NCBI RefSeq assembly: GCF_030056655.1
Contig: NZ_JASHIE010000009.1
Location: 248,001-312,000 of the forward strand
Origin: Flectobacillus rivi
GTDB lineage: Bacteria > Bacteroidota > Bacteroidia > Cytophagales > Spirosomataceae
Direction of reading: 5' to 3'
Length of the DNA stretch: 64,000 bases
A program made the position numbers and the translations under genes. Below are positions 54,448 through 63,271 of this stretch, piece after piece. Below the pieces are notes generated by a model. The model saw nothing but the letters and a program-made list of their open reading frames with translations. It did not search any database and was not told the origin of the DNA. Numbering within the stretch: position 1 is the stretch's first letter; each line of letters starts with the position of its first letter.

Positions 54448-54888
54448 TTTTTTCTAAAAGTTAAATAATTGATTATTAGATTGTTGTTTAGATTTTACTC
54501 CAATCCTCAATCGATTAAAGAAAGAGAGTTATTGAGTAAAGATTATTTTAAATTTATGACAAAAACTTCGTGCAAGCATAAATGATGGCACAAATACAGG
54601 TCTTTTACACAAACTTAATAGACAAGAAAAGCTAGATAGGATTTTGATGCTAAGCTACAATCAAGCTATTGATTTTGAAAGTAAATTTTCGAGGAGTCAG
54701 AAATTCAACTATTCAAAGTTATAGCAAGATGATATAAATGAAAAAGGGGGCAAAAAAACAACTACCAAGGTTATATCTTGTTGTGAGTAAATTTAGAAAT
54801 ATATCTATAAAAAAAACAAGGATTATTAAGCTTTTTTCTATTTTGATAGCTTAAAATCCTTGTTTTGTGAAATATGAATCAAAATGAC
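54448..54888. other. Intergenic region with a terminator of the nuclease gene
   Basis: About 440 bp; only the 54813-54866 hairpin stands out. The DUF4332 promoter is expected at its left end. Confidence 0.5.
54813..54866 (-). terminator. Terminator of the PD-(D/E)XK gene
   Basis: AAAACAAGGATTATTAAGCT (54813-54832) pairs with AGCTTAAAATCCTTGTTTT (54848-54866), one bulged base. It follows the nuclease stop on the minus strand. Confidence 0.8.
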
Positions 54889-55365
54889 TCAATGATCTAT
54901 TTGAGGAAAATCAATAAAATTATTTAAGTATTTAGAAAAACCATTACCCGAACAAATAACACTCTCATTTTTGAAGGCAAAATAGAAAATTATGTTACCA
55001 TTACTTTCAGCCCCTACATGGCTATTTTCAAAATAATCGAGTAAATAGTCTTGTCTAATAACCAAAGGCTTCGACCAATTATGATTGTGCCTAACCAAAA
55101 AGATATAGTGAACTAATACATTTGAAATATTTCTTAAATTTTTAAGAGGAACACTAAACTGGGCACTGAATCCATCTTTACGAATTTTTGAGGTAGATGT
55201 TTTTACTTGTACTCTTCTTAATGTCCCACTATCATCCTGAACCACGAAAATATCATCGCCAATATCAACCTCTGGGATGGCGACATTCCACCCTAACATT
55301 AAAAACTCTGACATGATAAATAGGTGTCCGGCTTTGCCGAGATATTGATTAAATTTTTTCGTCAC
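54889..55365 (-). CDS. PD-(D/E)XK nuclease-like protein (GTG start)
   Basis: 158 residues, not assigned to a named family. The N-terminal half shows a restriction-endonuclease-like core: helix LGKAGHLFIMSEFLMLGW (E20), PEVDIGDDIF (D38 in the usual GxD position), and RRVQVKTSTS with Q53-V-K55, i.e. E...D...QxK. The C-terminal half is strand-rich (HYIFLVRHNHNWSKPLVIRQDYLLDYF). Comparable proteins are DUF4365-type and Holliday-junction-resolvase-like. It starts with GTG at 55365, 17 nt inside the upstream gene in another frame, so translation is coupled. Confidence 0.75.
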   Translation of the reverse strand: MTKKFNQYLGKAGHLFIMSEFLMLGWNVAIPEVDIGDDIFVVQDDSGTLRRVQVKTSTSKIRKDGFSAQFSVPLKNLRNISNVLVHYIFLVRHNHNWSKPLVIRQDYLLDYFENSHVGAESNGNIIFYFAFKNESVICSGNGFSKYLNNFIDFPQIDH

Positions 55366-55651
55366 GAGGTGTTACTTTGTGTAAAACATTTCCTGTCTTG
55401 TTATCTACAAATTCAATTTCATCCAGCATTTTGAGGTCACTATTTTTATCAACTCCTAAAAGTGCAGGGTAAATGTAGTTTTCTAAGGTACCAAAATATA
55501 TTTCAAAATCACTTTTGGTATCGTATCCTACAAAAATATTATTAGCAGGATGTGCATTGGGAAATAGCTTTTTGATAAAATCCCTTATCGAAGGGGCTAT
55601 ACTGAAAGAATACCCATCTATCTGTTTATTTACATTGATTCTAACAGTGTT
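55349..55651 (-). CDS. Small protein of unknown function coupled to the nuclease
   Basis: About 101 residues (ATG at 55654; coordinates here are 5' to the overlap region). Not recognised. It is a soluble mixed alpha/beta chain: VRINVNKQIDGYSFSIAPSIRDFIKKLF, NNIFVGYDTKSDFEIYFGTL, LDEIEFVDNKTGNVLHKVTPRDEKI. Its end overlaps the start of the nuclease gene by 17 nt, which suggests partners made together. It could be an immunity or specificity partner, but no evidence favours that. Confidence 0.65.
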   Translation of the reverse strand, partial: NTVRINVNKQIDGYSFSIAPSIRDFIKKLFPNAHPANNIFVGYDTKSDFEIYFGTLENYIYPALLGVDKNSDLKMLDEIEFVDNKTGNVLHKVTPRDEKI

Positions 55652-55719
55652 CATAATGAGTCGGTTATAACTTATAGAATATTTTGAGAATGAAGTATAA
55701 ACAGTACTTTATCTACACA

Positions 55720-55905
55720 TTACGCAAACTGCTTCAGCATATACTTACGACGAAGTTGGTTTATTAAAAACTTCTTCTGCGCTGTAAAGCCATCAGGGTG
55801 CATTTCATTAAAAATCTTTTTCAATTCTGCGAAATGCTTTGGATTGTCCCATAAAAACATTTCGGCATTGATATTTTTTTCTTCGAGATATTGCTCAAAT
55901 ACCAT
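55720..55905 (-). CDS. Small conserved protein
   Basis: 61 residues. MVFEQYLEEKNINAEMFLWDNP.. and ..EMHPDGFTAQKKFLINQLRRKYMLKQF: the pattern HPxxFTAQKxxLIN..RRxY recurs, as I recall, in short Cytophagales proteins. Predominantly helical and basic at the end. Function unknown. Lies 18 nt downstream of the MFS gene on the same strand, so it is likely cotranscribed. Confidence 0.65.
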   Translation of the reverse strand: MVFEQYLEEKNINAEMFLWDNPKHFAELKKIFNEMHPDGFTAQKKFLINQLRRKYMLKQFA

Positions 55906-55923
55906 GATTTTGTGATTTAAACT

Positions 55924-57108
55924 TTAAGCAGCAAGGTGCTTTTTCTGATTCTTACGTAATATTACTAAATACACCAAACTTACCAAAGACAATACCGCTG
56001 CAATGATGTACGAATAGGGGAGGTTTTCAACTTTACCTTGGTAAAGTTTTCCTGCCACGACTGCTCCTATACCAATGCCTGCTTCAAGAGCAATATACAT
56101 GGTTGCCATCGCACGACCTCGGTATCGCTCGTCAGACAAGTCTACAGTCCAAGCTGTTAGGGTAGGAGTGTTAAAGCCCCATGAGAAACCAAACAGAATA
56201 GAAGCTAACATCAAGGCTGTAAAGTTATTGGCATATCCTAAAATCAGCATAGCTACAGCCAATAAGACACTTGAAATAATAAGTACAGGAATTCTTCCGT
56301 ATTTATCTGAGCTTTTGGCAAAAAACATCCTAACCACTAAAGATGCAATCGTATAAACTGTAAAGAATATTCCTTTGTTGCTCATGCCAAGCATCTTGGT
56401 TTGATCGGGAATGAGTGTTAAGATAACGCCCGACGAAAACGAAACTAATAACATGACCAAAAAAGTAGGAATTACTCTCGGTTCGAAGACGTCGACCCAG
56501 CCTATTTTGAAAAGTTTTAGAGAAAAAGGCTGTTTTTGTTCTTTGGGAAGGGTTTCTTTCATATTTACCAAAATCAAAATCGATAATAAGGCAAATGAAG
56601 AAGAAGTATAAAACATGGTATTTATCGAGAATAACTCAGTGAGGTAGCCTCCAATGGTTGGTCCCATCGACATACCTGTGGCAGTAAAAATGCCTAACAT
56701 TCCTTGTGCCTCGCCACGACGGTCTTCGGGAATAATATCGGCAACATAAGCCGAAGTTGCCGTAGGTTTGGTTCCTGTAGACATCCCATGAATAAATCTT
56801 AGGAAAAGGAATGTAGCTACGCCACTTACTAAAGGATAAATACCACCGCAAATAAAACATACCACAGAACCAAAAGCCATAATTGGTACTCGACCAATAG
56901 TATCAGTAAGCTTGCCTGAAAATGGTCGCGAAATACCAGCGGTAAGTGTGAATAAGGCAATGATATATCCAATATATTCTTTGCCACCCATAGATGCCAA
57001 ATAATCTGGCAACTCTGGAATCATCATTTGAAAACTTGCTGAAAAAAGGAAATTACTTAAACATAAAAGCCAAAACTGAAGGGTGTAAATAGAATTTTTT
57101 TTTGTCAT
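55924..57108 (-). CDS. MFS transporter
   Basis: 394 residues, 12 TM helices of the major facilitator superfamily. Motif A-like loop (GKLTDTIGRVPIMAFGSVVCF) between TM2 and TM3 and the equivalent in the second half (FAKSSDKYGRIPVLIISSVLLA), plus GFSWGFNTPTLTAWTVDLSDERYRGRAMATMYIALEAGIGIGAVVAGKLY. Likely a drug- or metabolite-exporting antiporter (DHA1 type); substrate unknown. Confidence 0.92.
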   Translation of the reverse strand: MTKKNSIYTLQFWLLCLSNFLFSASFQMMIPELPDYLASMGGKEYIGYIIALFTLTAGISRPFSGKLTDTIGRVPIMAFGSVVCFICGGIYPLVSGVATFLFLRFIHGMSTGTKPTATSAYVADIIPEDRRGEAQGMLGIFTATGMSMGPTIGGYLTELFSINTMFYTSSSFALLSILILVNMKETLPKEQKQPFSLKLFKIGWVDVFEPRVIPTFLVMLLVSFSSGVILTLIPDQTKMLGMSNKGIFFTVYTIASLVVRMFFAKSSDKYGRIPVLIISSVLLAVAMLILGYANNFTALMLASILFGFSWGFNTPTLTAWTVDLSDERYRGRAMATMYIALEAGIGIGAVVAGKLYQGKVENLPYSYIIAAVLSLVSLVYLVILRKNQKKHLAA

Positions 57109-57168
57109 GTTACTAAATGGATTGTGTCAAAACTCATACGTCTGAGCAATACAACTTATGAGAATGTA

Positions 57169-58164
57169 TTAGGAATGTATCGACTTTTCAAAGAGCCTTA
57201 ATAGCTCAAGAGCAGCCTTGATGGGTAATTTTTGCCCTTCTGTTACCGCTGATTCTACACTCGAAAGCTCTTGTTGAATCTGTGGATTTTGGTAAAATCG
57301 TTCTTCTAGTGTTTGCTTGATAAAATCATGCATCCATGCTAGATTTTGTTGCTTGCGGTTATTAAAGAAATACCCATTTTGTTGTAAAAGTTCACGATGA
57401 GAAAGGATAGTTTTCCAAATATCATCTATTCCCGTTTGTGTCACTGCCGAGCACGTTAATACTTTTGGATACCAGCCGCTACCACTAGCAGGGAATAAAT
57501 GCAAGGCATTTTCATAGGAAACTTTCGCCTGACGAGCTTGTAGTTCATTGCCCGAATCAGACTTGGTAATTGCTACCAAATCAGCCATTTCCATAATGCC
57601 TTTCTTGATGCCTTGAAGCTCGTCGCCAGCACCAGCTAACATTAGCAATAAGAAAAAATCTACCATACCATGAACAAACGTTTCTGATTGTCCAACTCCA
57701 ACAGTTTCTATAATAATCACTTCAAAACCCGCTGCTTCGCAAAGCAACATCGTTTCTCTTGTTTTATGTGTTACGCCTCCCAATGAGATACCCGCTGGCG
57801 AAGGTCGTATATATGCCAAAAGGTCTCTCGAAAGTTCTTCCATACGTGTCTTATCACCAAGAATACTACCTTTTGAAATTTGACTACTTGGGTCGATCGC
57901 CAACACTGCAATTTTTTTTCCTTGATTGGTCAAGTGTTTTCCAAAGGTCTCAATAAAAGTACTTTTGCCAACGCCAGGGACGCCTGTAATGCCTAAACGG
58001 ACTGAGTTTCCTGTATGTGGCAAGAGTGTTTCGAGTACTTCTCTGGCTAGTGCCTTATCTGTATCGAGCTGACTTTCGATTAAGGTAATTGCTCTGCTCA
58101 GTATCATTCGGTTGCCTTCTAATACTCCAGCAACGTATTCTTCCTTGCTAAGTCGTTTTCTCAT
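57169..58164 (-). CDS. meaB: Methylmalonyl-CoA mutase-associated GTPase MeaB
   Basis: About 331 residues from the ATG at 58164 (MRKRLSKEEYVAGVLEGNRMILSRAITLIES); an open frame extends to 58221 with a poorly matching PLPLFTNKKQNKTPYKNQ start. G3E-type GTPase: P-loop GVPGVGKST, VLAIDPSSQISKGSILGDKTRM, ETVGVGQSE (switch), and ITKSDSGN for guanine contact. It guards B12-dependent methylmalonyl-CoA mutase. The mutase genes are not in the window. A heptamer array lies upstream. Confidence 0.94.
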   Translation of the reverse strand: MRKRLSKEEYVAGVLEGNRMILSRAITLIESQLDTDKALAREVLETLLPHTGNSVRLGITGVPGVGKSTFIETFGKHLTNQGKKIAVLAIDPSSQISKGSILGDKTRMEELSRDLLAYIRPSPAGISLGGVTHKTRETMLLCEAAGFEVIIIETVGVGQSETFVHGMVDFFLLLMLAGAGDELQGIKKGIMEMADLVAITKSDSGNELQARQAKVSYENALHLFPASGSGWYPKVLTCSAVTQTGIDDIWKTILSHRELLQQNGYFFNNRKQQNLAWMHDFIKQTLEERFYQNPQIQQELSSVESAVTEGQKLPIKAALELLRLFEKSIHS

Positions 58165-58320
58165 TTGGTTTTTATATGGGGTTTTGTTTTGTTTTTTGTT
58201 AGTGAACAGGGGCAGAGGCACAGAGGCACAAAGTGTTGGGGATATGAGGGTATAGTTTTTTCGAAAAAAGTGGGAAAAAGTAGGTTAGAAGTAAGTAGAT
58301 GGCATGTAGGATTTTATTTA

Positions 58321-58443
58321 CCCTAATCCCTAATCCCTAATCCCTAATCCCTAATCCCTAATCCCTAATCCCTAATCCCTAATCCCTAATCCCTAATCCC
58401 TAATCCCTAATCCCTAATCCCTAATCCCTAATCCCTAATCCCT
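58321..58443. repeat. Heptanucleotide tandem repeat (CCCTAAT), about 17.6 copies
   Basis: Seventeen complete units of CCCTAAT plus CCCT, without mismatch. The ispD stop codon (58435-58437) lies inside the array, so its last codons are encoded by repeat sequence; the rest separates ispD from meaB. Slippage by units would change the distance to meaB but not the ispD product. Confidence 0.95.
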
Positions 58444-59112
58444 GTATTTCTCTAAAAGCATATTTGCAAATAATAAGTCTTCTGGAGTTGTAATTTTGAT
58501 ATTTTCATAAGAACCATCAATCAAATGAATCGGAAAGCCTGCTGCTTCTACTACGCTGGCATCGTCGGTAAATGTGCTTAATTCTTCTGTTTCAAAAGCT
58601 TTTTTCAAAATACTTACTTGAAATGTCTGTGGTGTCTGAATCAAACGTACTGTGGCACGGTCCACGGCGACTCCGTTGACTCTTACCGAATCTTTGGATG
58701 GAACGCTTACCACGGCACTACCCAAGGTCTGTGCTGTTTGGTAACTATTTTGAATAACTGTTGCCTCTACAAACGGACGAACACCGTCATGAATGCTGAC
58801 CAACCCATCGCCTTCGATGCGAGCAAGACCGTTTTGAGAAGATTGAAAACGAGTTTGACCGCCATCTACCAACCAATGAGGAACTTGCTGGGCTACAGCT
58901 GCATGTTTTTCGCAAAGAGATTGCCAGTATGCCTGATGAGCTTTGGGTAATACCAAAATCAATTGGATACTTTCGTCTGCTTTTTTGAAGCGTAAAAGGG
59001 TATGGAAAAGTATTGGTAAACCATCTAGCTCAATGAATTGCTTGGGAAGCTGACTTTGCATACGACTACCACTACCGCCTGCAACAACGATGGCATATTT
59101 GTTTGAAGACAT
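58435..59112 (-). CDS. ispD: 2-C-methyl-D-erythritol 4-phosphate cytidylyltransferase
   Basis: 225 residues from the ATG at 59112 (MSSNKYAIVVAGGSGSRM); the frame opens earlier at 59148 without family sequence. CTP-binding loop AGGSGSRM..LPKQF, then DGVRPFV, RATVRLIQTPQTFQV, and FTDDASVVEAAGFPIHLIDGSYENIKITTPEDL, all canonical. MEP pathway step joining CTP and MEP. The final codons AGG-GAT-TAG come from the heptamer array. Confidence 0.95.
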   Translation of the reverse strand: MSSNKYAIVVAGGSGSRMQSQLPKQFIELDGLPILFHTLLRFKKADESIQLILVLPKAHQAYWQSLCEKHAAVAQQVPHWLVDGGQTRFQSSQNGLARIEGDGLVSIHDGVRPFVEATVIQNSYQTAQTLGSAVVSVPSKDSVRVNGVAVDRATVRLIQTPQTFQVSILKKAFETEELSTFTDDASVVEAAGFPIHLIDGSYENIKITTPEDLLFANMLLEKYRD

Positions 59113-59147
59113 AATGATGATATAAATTAGGAAACAGCCTTTAAACA

Positions 59148-59192
59148 AGAAGTCGTAAGAAATTTGTGTTGAAACAAACTCTTACGACTTCT
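59148..59192 (-). terminator. Hairpin downstream of queA
   Basis: AGAAGTCGTAAGA (59148-59160) pairs perfectly with TCTTACGACTTCT (59180-59192), between queA and ispD. Confidence 0.75.
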
Positions 59193-59229
59193 CAAAGTAT
59201 TGCTAATTCTTACGCTGGAAAGAAATGGA

Positions 59230-60282
59230 TTAGATAATCAACATTGCATCGCCGTAGCTGAAGAATTTGTATTTTTCTTTAATCGCAATTTCGTATGCTT
59301 CTTTGATTAATTCATAACCACCAAATGCGCTTGTCATCATGATAAGGATAGACTCCGGCAAGTGGAAATTAGTTAAAAGAGCATTTGGAATACGGAAATC
59401 GTAAGGAGGGAAGATAAATTTATCTGTCCAACCTTCAATTGGCTTTAAGTGACCGTCTGCCGATACGGAAGATTCCAACGCTTTCAAGGCAGTTGTACCA
59501 ATCGCACAAATACGCTTGTTGGTATCAATACCGTCGTTGACCAACTTACAAGTATCTTCAGGAATAAAGAAGTTTTCTGAATCTGTTTTGTGCTTGGTAA
59601 GGTCTTCTACATCTACCTGACGGAAAGTACCTAAACCTACGTGCAAAGTCAACGGTGTAAATGCTACGCCTTTCAACTCCATACGTTTCATGATGATTTT
59701 GTTGAAGTGCAAACCTGCTGTTGGAGCCGCTACAGCACCTACGTGTTCAGCATAGATGGTTTGATAACGTTCTTCATCACTTGTTTCTACTTTACGTTTA
59801 AAACGAATTTCGTCTGGAAGTGGTGTTTCTCCTAATTCATGAATGGCTTTCATCAAGGCATCATGATCGCCATCGTACAAGAAACGAATCGTACGACCAC
59901 GTGAAGTAGTATTGTCGATTACCTCAGCTACTAAATCACTGTCACCAAAATATAATTTGTTACCTACGCGAATTTTACGAGCTGGATCTACCAACACGTC
60001 CCACAAGCGGTGCTCACGGTTCAATTCACGAAGTAAGAAAACTTCAATTTTAGCACCTGTTTTTTCTTTTTGTCCAAACAAACGTGCAGGAAATACTTTT
60101 GTATTGTTAGTTACCATTACATCACCATCTTCAAAGTAGTTGATGATGTCGGAAAACATCTTGTGTTCAATTTGTTTTGTCTTGCGATTTACAACCATCA
60201 AGCGAGACTCTCCACGGTTTTCTGATGGATAAAGTGCGATCAAGCTCTGTGGCAGGTCAAATCTAAATTCCGAAAGTTTCAT
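59230..60282 (-). CDS. queA: S-adenosylmethionine:tRNA ribosyltransferase-isomerase
   Basis: 350 residues; makes epoxyqueuosine in tRNA from SAM. Family segments: MKLSEFRFDLPQSLIALYPSENRGESRLMVV, VTNNTKVFPARLFGQKEKTGAKIEVFLLR, YAEHVGAVAAPTAGLHF, LTLHVGLGTFRQVDVEDLTKHK, TNFHLPESILIMMTSAFGG. Length is normal. No preQ1 riboswitch or other queuosine gene was seen next to it. Confidence 0.97.
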   Translation of the reverse strand: MKLSEFRFDLPQSLIALYPSENRGESRLMVVNRKTKQIEHKMFSDIINYFEDGDVMVTNNTKVFPARLFGQKEKTGAKIEVFLLRELNREHRLWDVLVDPARKIRVGNKLYFGDSDLVAEVIDNTTSRGRTIRFLYDGDHDALMKAIHELGETPLPDEIRFKRKVETSDEERYQTIYAEHVGAVAAPTAGLHFNKIIMKRMELKGVAFTPLTLHVGLGTFRQVDVEDLTKHKTDSENFFIPEDTCKLVNDGIDTNKRICAIGTTALKALESSVSADGHLKPIEGWTDKFIFPPYDFRIPNALLTNFHLPESILIMMTSAFGGYELIKEAYEIAIKEKYKFFSYGDAMLII

Positions 60283-60879
60283 TATGCTATTTATTGCTGT
60301 TTATGTTCTGTCAAAAGACAACAAATGCCCTACGATATTACTATGTTCACACGGGCTAAGTTATCTATTTGAAAGCGATTCTTGCAAATATACAATTTTA
60401 CTATAGGCCTTGTCAATACATTTTCTATTGTAATATGGTAATTTTTGTTAGTTTATTCGATTTTTCTAACGCTTGTGTCCAAGTTATTTACTCCAAAAAG
60501 TACAAAAAAGTGCATTTAAAGCTTTGAGATGACATGTTCTGAAATTTCTATTGAGTCGATGAGTGGATAAAGAAAAAAAGTTTCATAGAAATAAAATCTT
60601 CATTGCGTTAAAAATAAATGGCAAATTTCTTTTTGGAGATACTCTGATAAAACACGGAAGAATTACTTAAAATGCTTTGAAATCCTGTAGTTGAGGTACT
60701 TGTGAAAGAAAGAAATAGACAGGTGGCGCATGGATAAGGCTTTGATTCATAGTTGAAGGTTTTTAAATTATATCTTGAGAAAATTACATTTTTTTTAGAC
60801 TATTCCCCAAATTTTATGGAGGTAATCTTCAAACAATTTTAGCAAGTGGTGAGTTTACTTAGGATAATCAAATTTTACT
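60283..60879. other. Divergent region between queA and the photolyase gene
   Basis: 597 bp, AT-rich. Both promoters are expected here. No ORF, repeat, tRNA or riboswitch was recognised. Confidence 0.5.
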
Positions 60880-62184
60880 ATGTCAAAATATACCCTTTTT
60901 TGGTTTAGAAGAGACCTCCGTCTACATGACAATGCTGGCTTATACAGAGCGTTGCGTAACCACTCGAATGTATTGCCAATCTTTATTTTTGATAGAAATA
61001 TTTTAGATAAACTCGAGGACAAGAAAGACCGAAGAGTAGAATTTATTCATCAGGTAATCACCGATTTGGATATCCAGCTCAAAGCGTTAGGAAGCAGTTT
61101 GCTGGTAAAGTATGGTACGCCTGAAACGGTGTTTCCTGAGCTTGTGTCAACCTACGATATTGAGGCGGTTTACACCAATCATGATTTTGAAAGTTATGCC
61201 ATCGGACGTGACAATATGGTACACGAATACTTGCAATCGGAAGGAATTGAGTTTCGTACCTTTAAAGATCATGTGATTTTTGAAAAAAATGAAGTCCTTT
61301 CAGGTAGCAAAACACCTTATACGGTATTTACACCTTATAGTCGAAAGTGGAAAGAAACACTTAATGACTTTTATGTAAAGTCTTATCCTACGGAAAAATA
61401 TTTTTCTAACTTCTCCAAAATAAATTTACCCGATTCTCCCAGTCTTGAGTCTATGGGTTTTTTGCCTGTAGGTATGAGTTTTCCTGTCAAAGAAGTGAAG
61501 GACTTACTCGTCAAAAATTATGCAGAAAAAAGAGACTTCCCTGCGATTTTAGGTACCTCTCGATTATCTGTGCATTTGCGTTTTGGTACAGTAAGTATTC
61601 GAGAATTAGTGAAAAAAGCACAAAATTTATCAGAAACTTGGTTGAATGAGTTAATTTGGCGTGATTTTTATTTTAATATTGTATATCATTTTCCTCACAT
61701 TTGTCAGGGAGAGTCTTTCCGTCGTGAATATGACCAAATACAATGGAGAAACAATGAGCAAGAGTTTGAAGCTTGGTGTAAAGGACAAACGGGCTATCCA
61801 ATTGTAGATGCAGGAATGCGTGAGTTGAATACCACAGGCTTTATGCACAACCGTGTGAGGATGATTGTGGCAAGCTTTTTGACGAAGCATTTGTTGATTG
61901 ATTGGCGCTGGGGCGAGGCATATTTTGCCAAAAAATTATTAGATTTTGATTTTGCTGCCAACAATGGAGGCTGGCAGTGGGCTTCGGGTAGCGGTTGCGA
62001 TGCAGCACCTTACTTTAGAGTATTTAACCCGACTCTCCAAACGCAAAAGTTCGATAAGCAATTAGAATACACCAAAAGATGGGTGCCCGAATTAAATTCA
62101 TTATCCTATCCACAACCGATTGTGAATCATGAAATGGCTCGTAAAAGAGTCTTGGAGGTTTATCAAAAAGCGTTAAAAAAATAA
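60880..62184 (+). CDS. phrB: Deoxyribodipyrimidine photo-lyase (class I)
   Basis: 434 residues; uses blue light to split cyclobutane dimers. N-terminal antenna domain (TLFWFRRDLRLHDNAGLYRAL), C-terminal FAD domain: TSRLSVHLRFGTVSIREL, LNELIWRDFYFNIV, GYPIVDAGMRELNTTGFMHNRVRMIVASFLTKHLLIDWRWGEAYF, DFDFAANNGGWQWASGSGCDAAPYFRVFNP. The Trp residues of the electron chain and the Asn of the FAD site (AANNGG) are present. A photolyase rather than a cryptochrome-only role is likely. Confidence 0.95.
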   Translation: MSKYTLFWFRRDLRLHDNAGLYRALRNHSNVLPIFIFDRNILDKLEDKKDRRVEFIHQVITDLDIQLKALGSSLLVKYGTPETVFPELVSTYDIEAVYTNHDFESYAIGRDNMVHEYLQSEGIEFRTFKDHVIFEKNEVLSGSKTPYTVFTPYSRKWKETLNDFYVKSYPTEKYFSNFSKINLPDSPSLESMGFLPVGMSFPVKEVKDLLVKNYAEKRDFPAILGTSRLSVHLRFGTVSIRELVKKAQNLSETWLNELIWRDFYFNIVYHFPHICQGESFRREYDQIQWRNNEQEFEAWCKGQTGYPIVDAGMRELNTTGFMHNRVRMIVASFLTKHLLIDWRWGEAYFAKKLLDFDFAANNGGWQWASGSGCDAAPYFRVFNPTLQTQKFDKQLEYTKRWVPELNSLSYPQPIVNHEMARKRVLEVYQKALKK

Positions 62185-62315
62185 GTTTTTGATAAAATTG
62201 ATTTACAAACCGTGACTTTTAACCTAAAAAAGGGTCATAAAATCAGTTGTATTGAAAAAGGGTAACCATTCATAAATGGTGGTTAAGATTATATAATGTT
62301 GTGTAGATTTCGAGA

Positions 62316-62342
62316 AAGGTGAGAGGCTGTTGCTCTCACCTT
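62316..62342. terminator. Bidirectional terminator between phrB and the DUF3108 gene
   Basis: AAGGTGAGAG (62316-62325) pairs perfectly with CTCTCACCTT (62333-62342), 7-nt loop, between convergent genes. Confidence 0.8.
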
Positions 62343-62359
62343 CTTTGTTTTATGACAAT

Positions 62360-63163
62360 CTAGTTATTATCAAATTTCAAATCTTGTTTTAAGCCACTGT
62401 AGCTTCGTAAGTCGAGTGCCAAGGCTCCAATTTTTAATCCAATCTCTACACGAATCGGGATTTTGTTTGCATCATTCGATACCCAAATAATTACAGATTC
62501 CTCGTCTACAAAGAAATTGTTTTTAGGTAGCATTGGGATAATTTTATAGGTTTCTATTTTCCCAAATTTGGTCTTGATAGTTTCTTTTCCTTTAAACTTT
62601 AATCTCATATTATAGATTTTGTTATCAAAGAAAAAAGAAAGTGGGTAGCTCTCACCAGGCTTCGTTTTATTAAAATCCATCGCTCGAACATAATAATAAC
62701 TACTCACCACATCTTGAATTCCGTCAGGAATACTTAAGGTTTTCTTTTCTTTGTCATCAATCAACTCAAAGGTTTTAGCTACATTTTGTTGATGGTCAAA
62801 TATGACTTTTTCTTCAGCTTTGTAATTGCCTTCTTGCTTTTTCATGTAAAACTGGTGAGGCATAATTTTTTCACTGTCGATATGCGATGCCCATGTATCA
62901 CGTACTCTTGTAACCCAGTCTGTTACACCAGTAGTACGACCATTTACCACTACTTTATAACAAGGACGACCATTGGCCATTTGAAATTTGTCGTCCACAT
63001 CTACCACAGCTTCGGCGGCGTTTACAAAGCCATAATGCACTCTATATTCGATATGTTCGCCTTTGACCAAGCTCGTGGAGTCAACGATTTTATTGTTTTC
63101 CTGAAAAAAGCTAAAAGCAGTCAAGGATAGCAAGATTGTTCCTCCAATAAGAATCTTTTTCAT
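62360..63163 (-). CDS. Exported DUF3108 protein
   Basis: 267 residues with a signal peptide (1-20, LTAFSFFQ). DUF3108 features: KGEHIEYRVHYGFVNAAEAVVDV, TGVTDWVTRVRDTWASHIDSEKIMPHQFYMKKQEGNYKAEEKVIFDH, DVVSSYYYVRAMDF, IWVSNDANKIPIRVEIGLKIGALALDL. The beta-rich fold resembles other lipid- or lipoprotein-binding envelope proteins. Function unknown. Confidence 0.9.
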   Translation of the reverse strand: MKKILIGGTILLSLTAFSFFQENNKIVDSTSLVKGEHIEYRVHYGFVNAAEAVVDVDDKFQMANGRPCYKVVVNGRTTGVTDWVTRVRDTWASHIDSEKIMPHQFYMKKQEGNYKAEEKVIFDHQQNVAKTFELIDDKEKKTLSIPDGIQDVVSSYYYVRAMDFNKTKPGESYPLSFFFDNKIYNMRLKFKGKETIKTKFGKIETYKIIPMLPKNNFFVDEESVIIWVSNDANKIPIRVEIGLKIGALALDLRSYSGLKQDLKFDNN

Positions 63164-63271
63164 GTTACTTGAGAAGTTTGTGGTTGTTGGCTGATTGTGG
63201 TTTCGCTCTTGTTGATTTTTAAAGGTTGATTCTTTGTCTTCTCAACCTAACCCGTCAATCCAGAGCGCTAT

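Noticed and set aside
58321..58443. CCCTAAT array as a CRISPR or telomere
   Set aside because: It is a pure heptamer without spacers and lies inside a chromosome next to ordinary genes, so neither fits.
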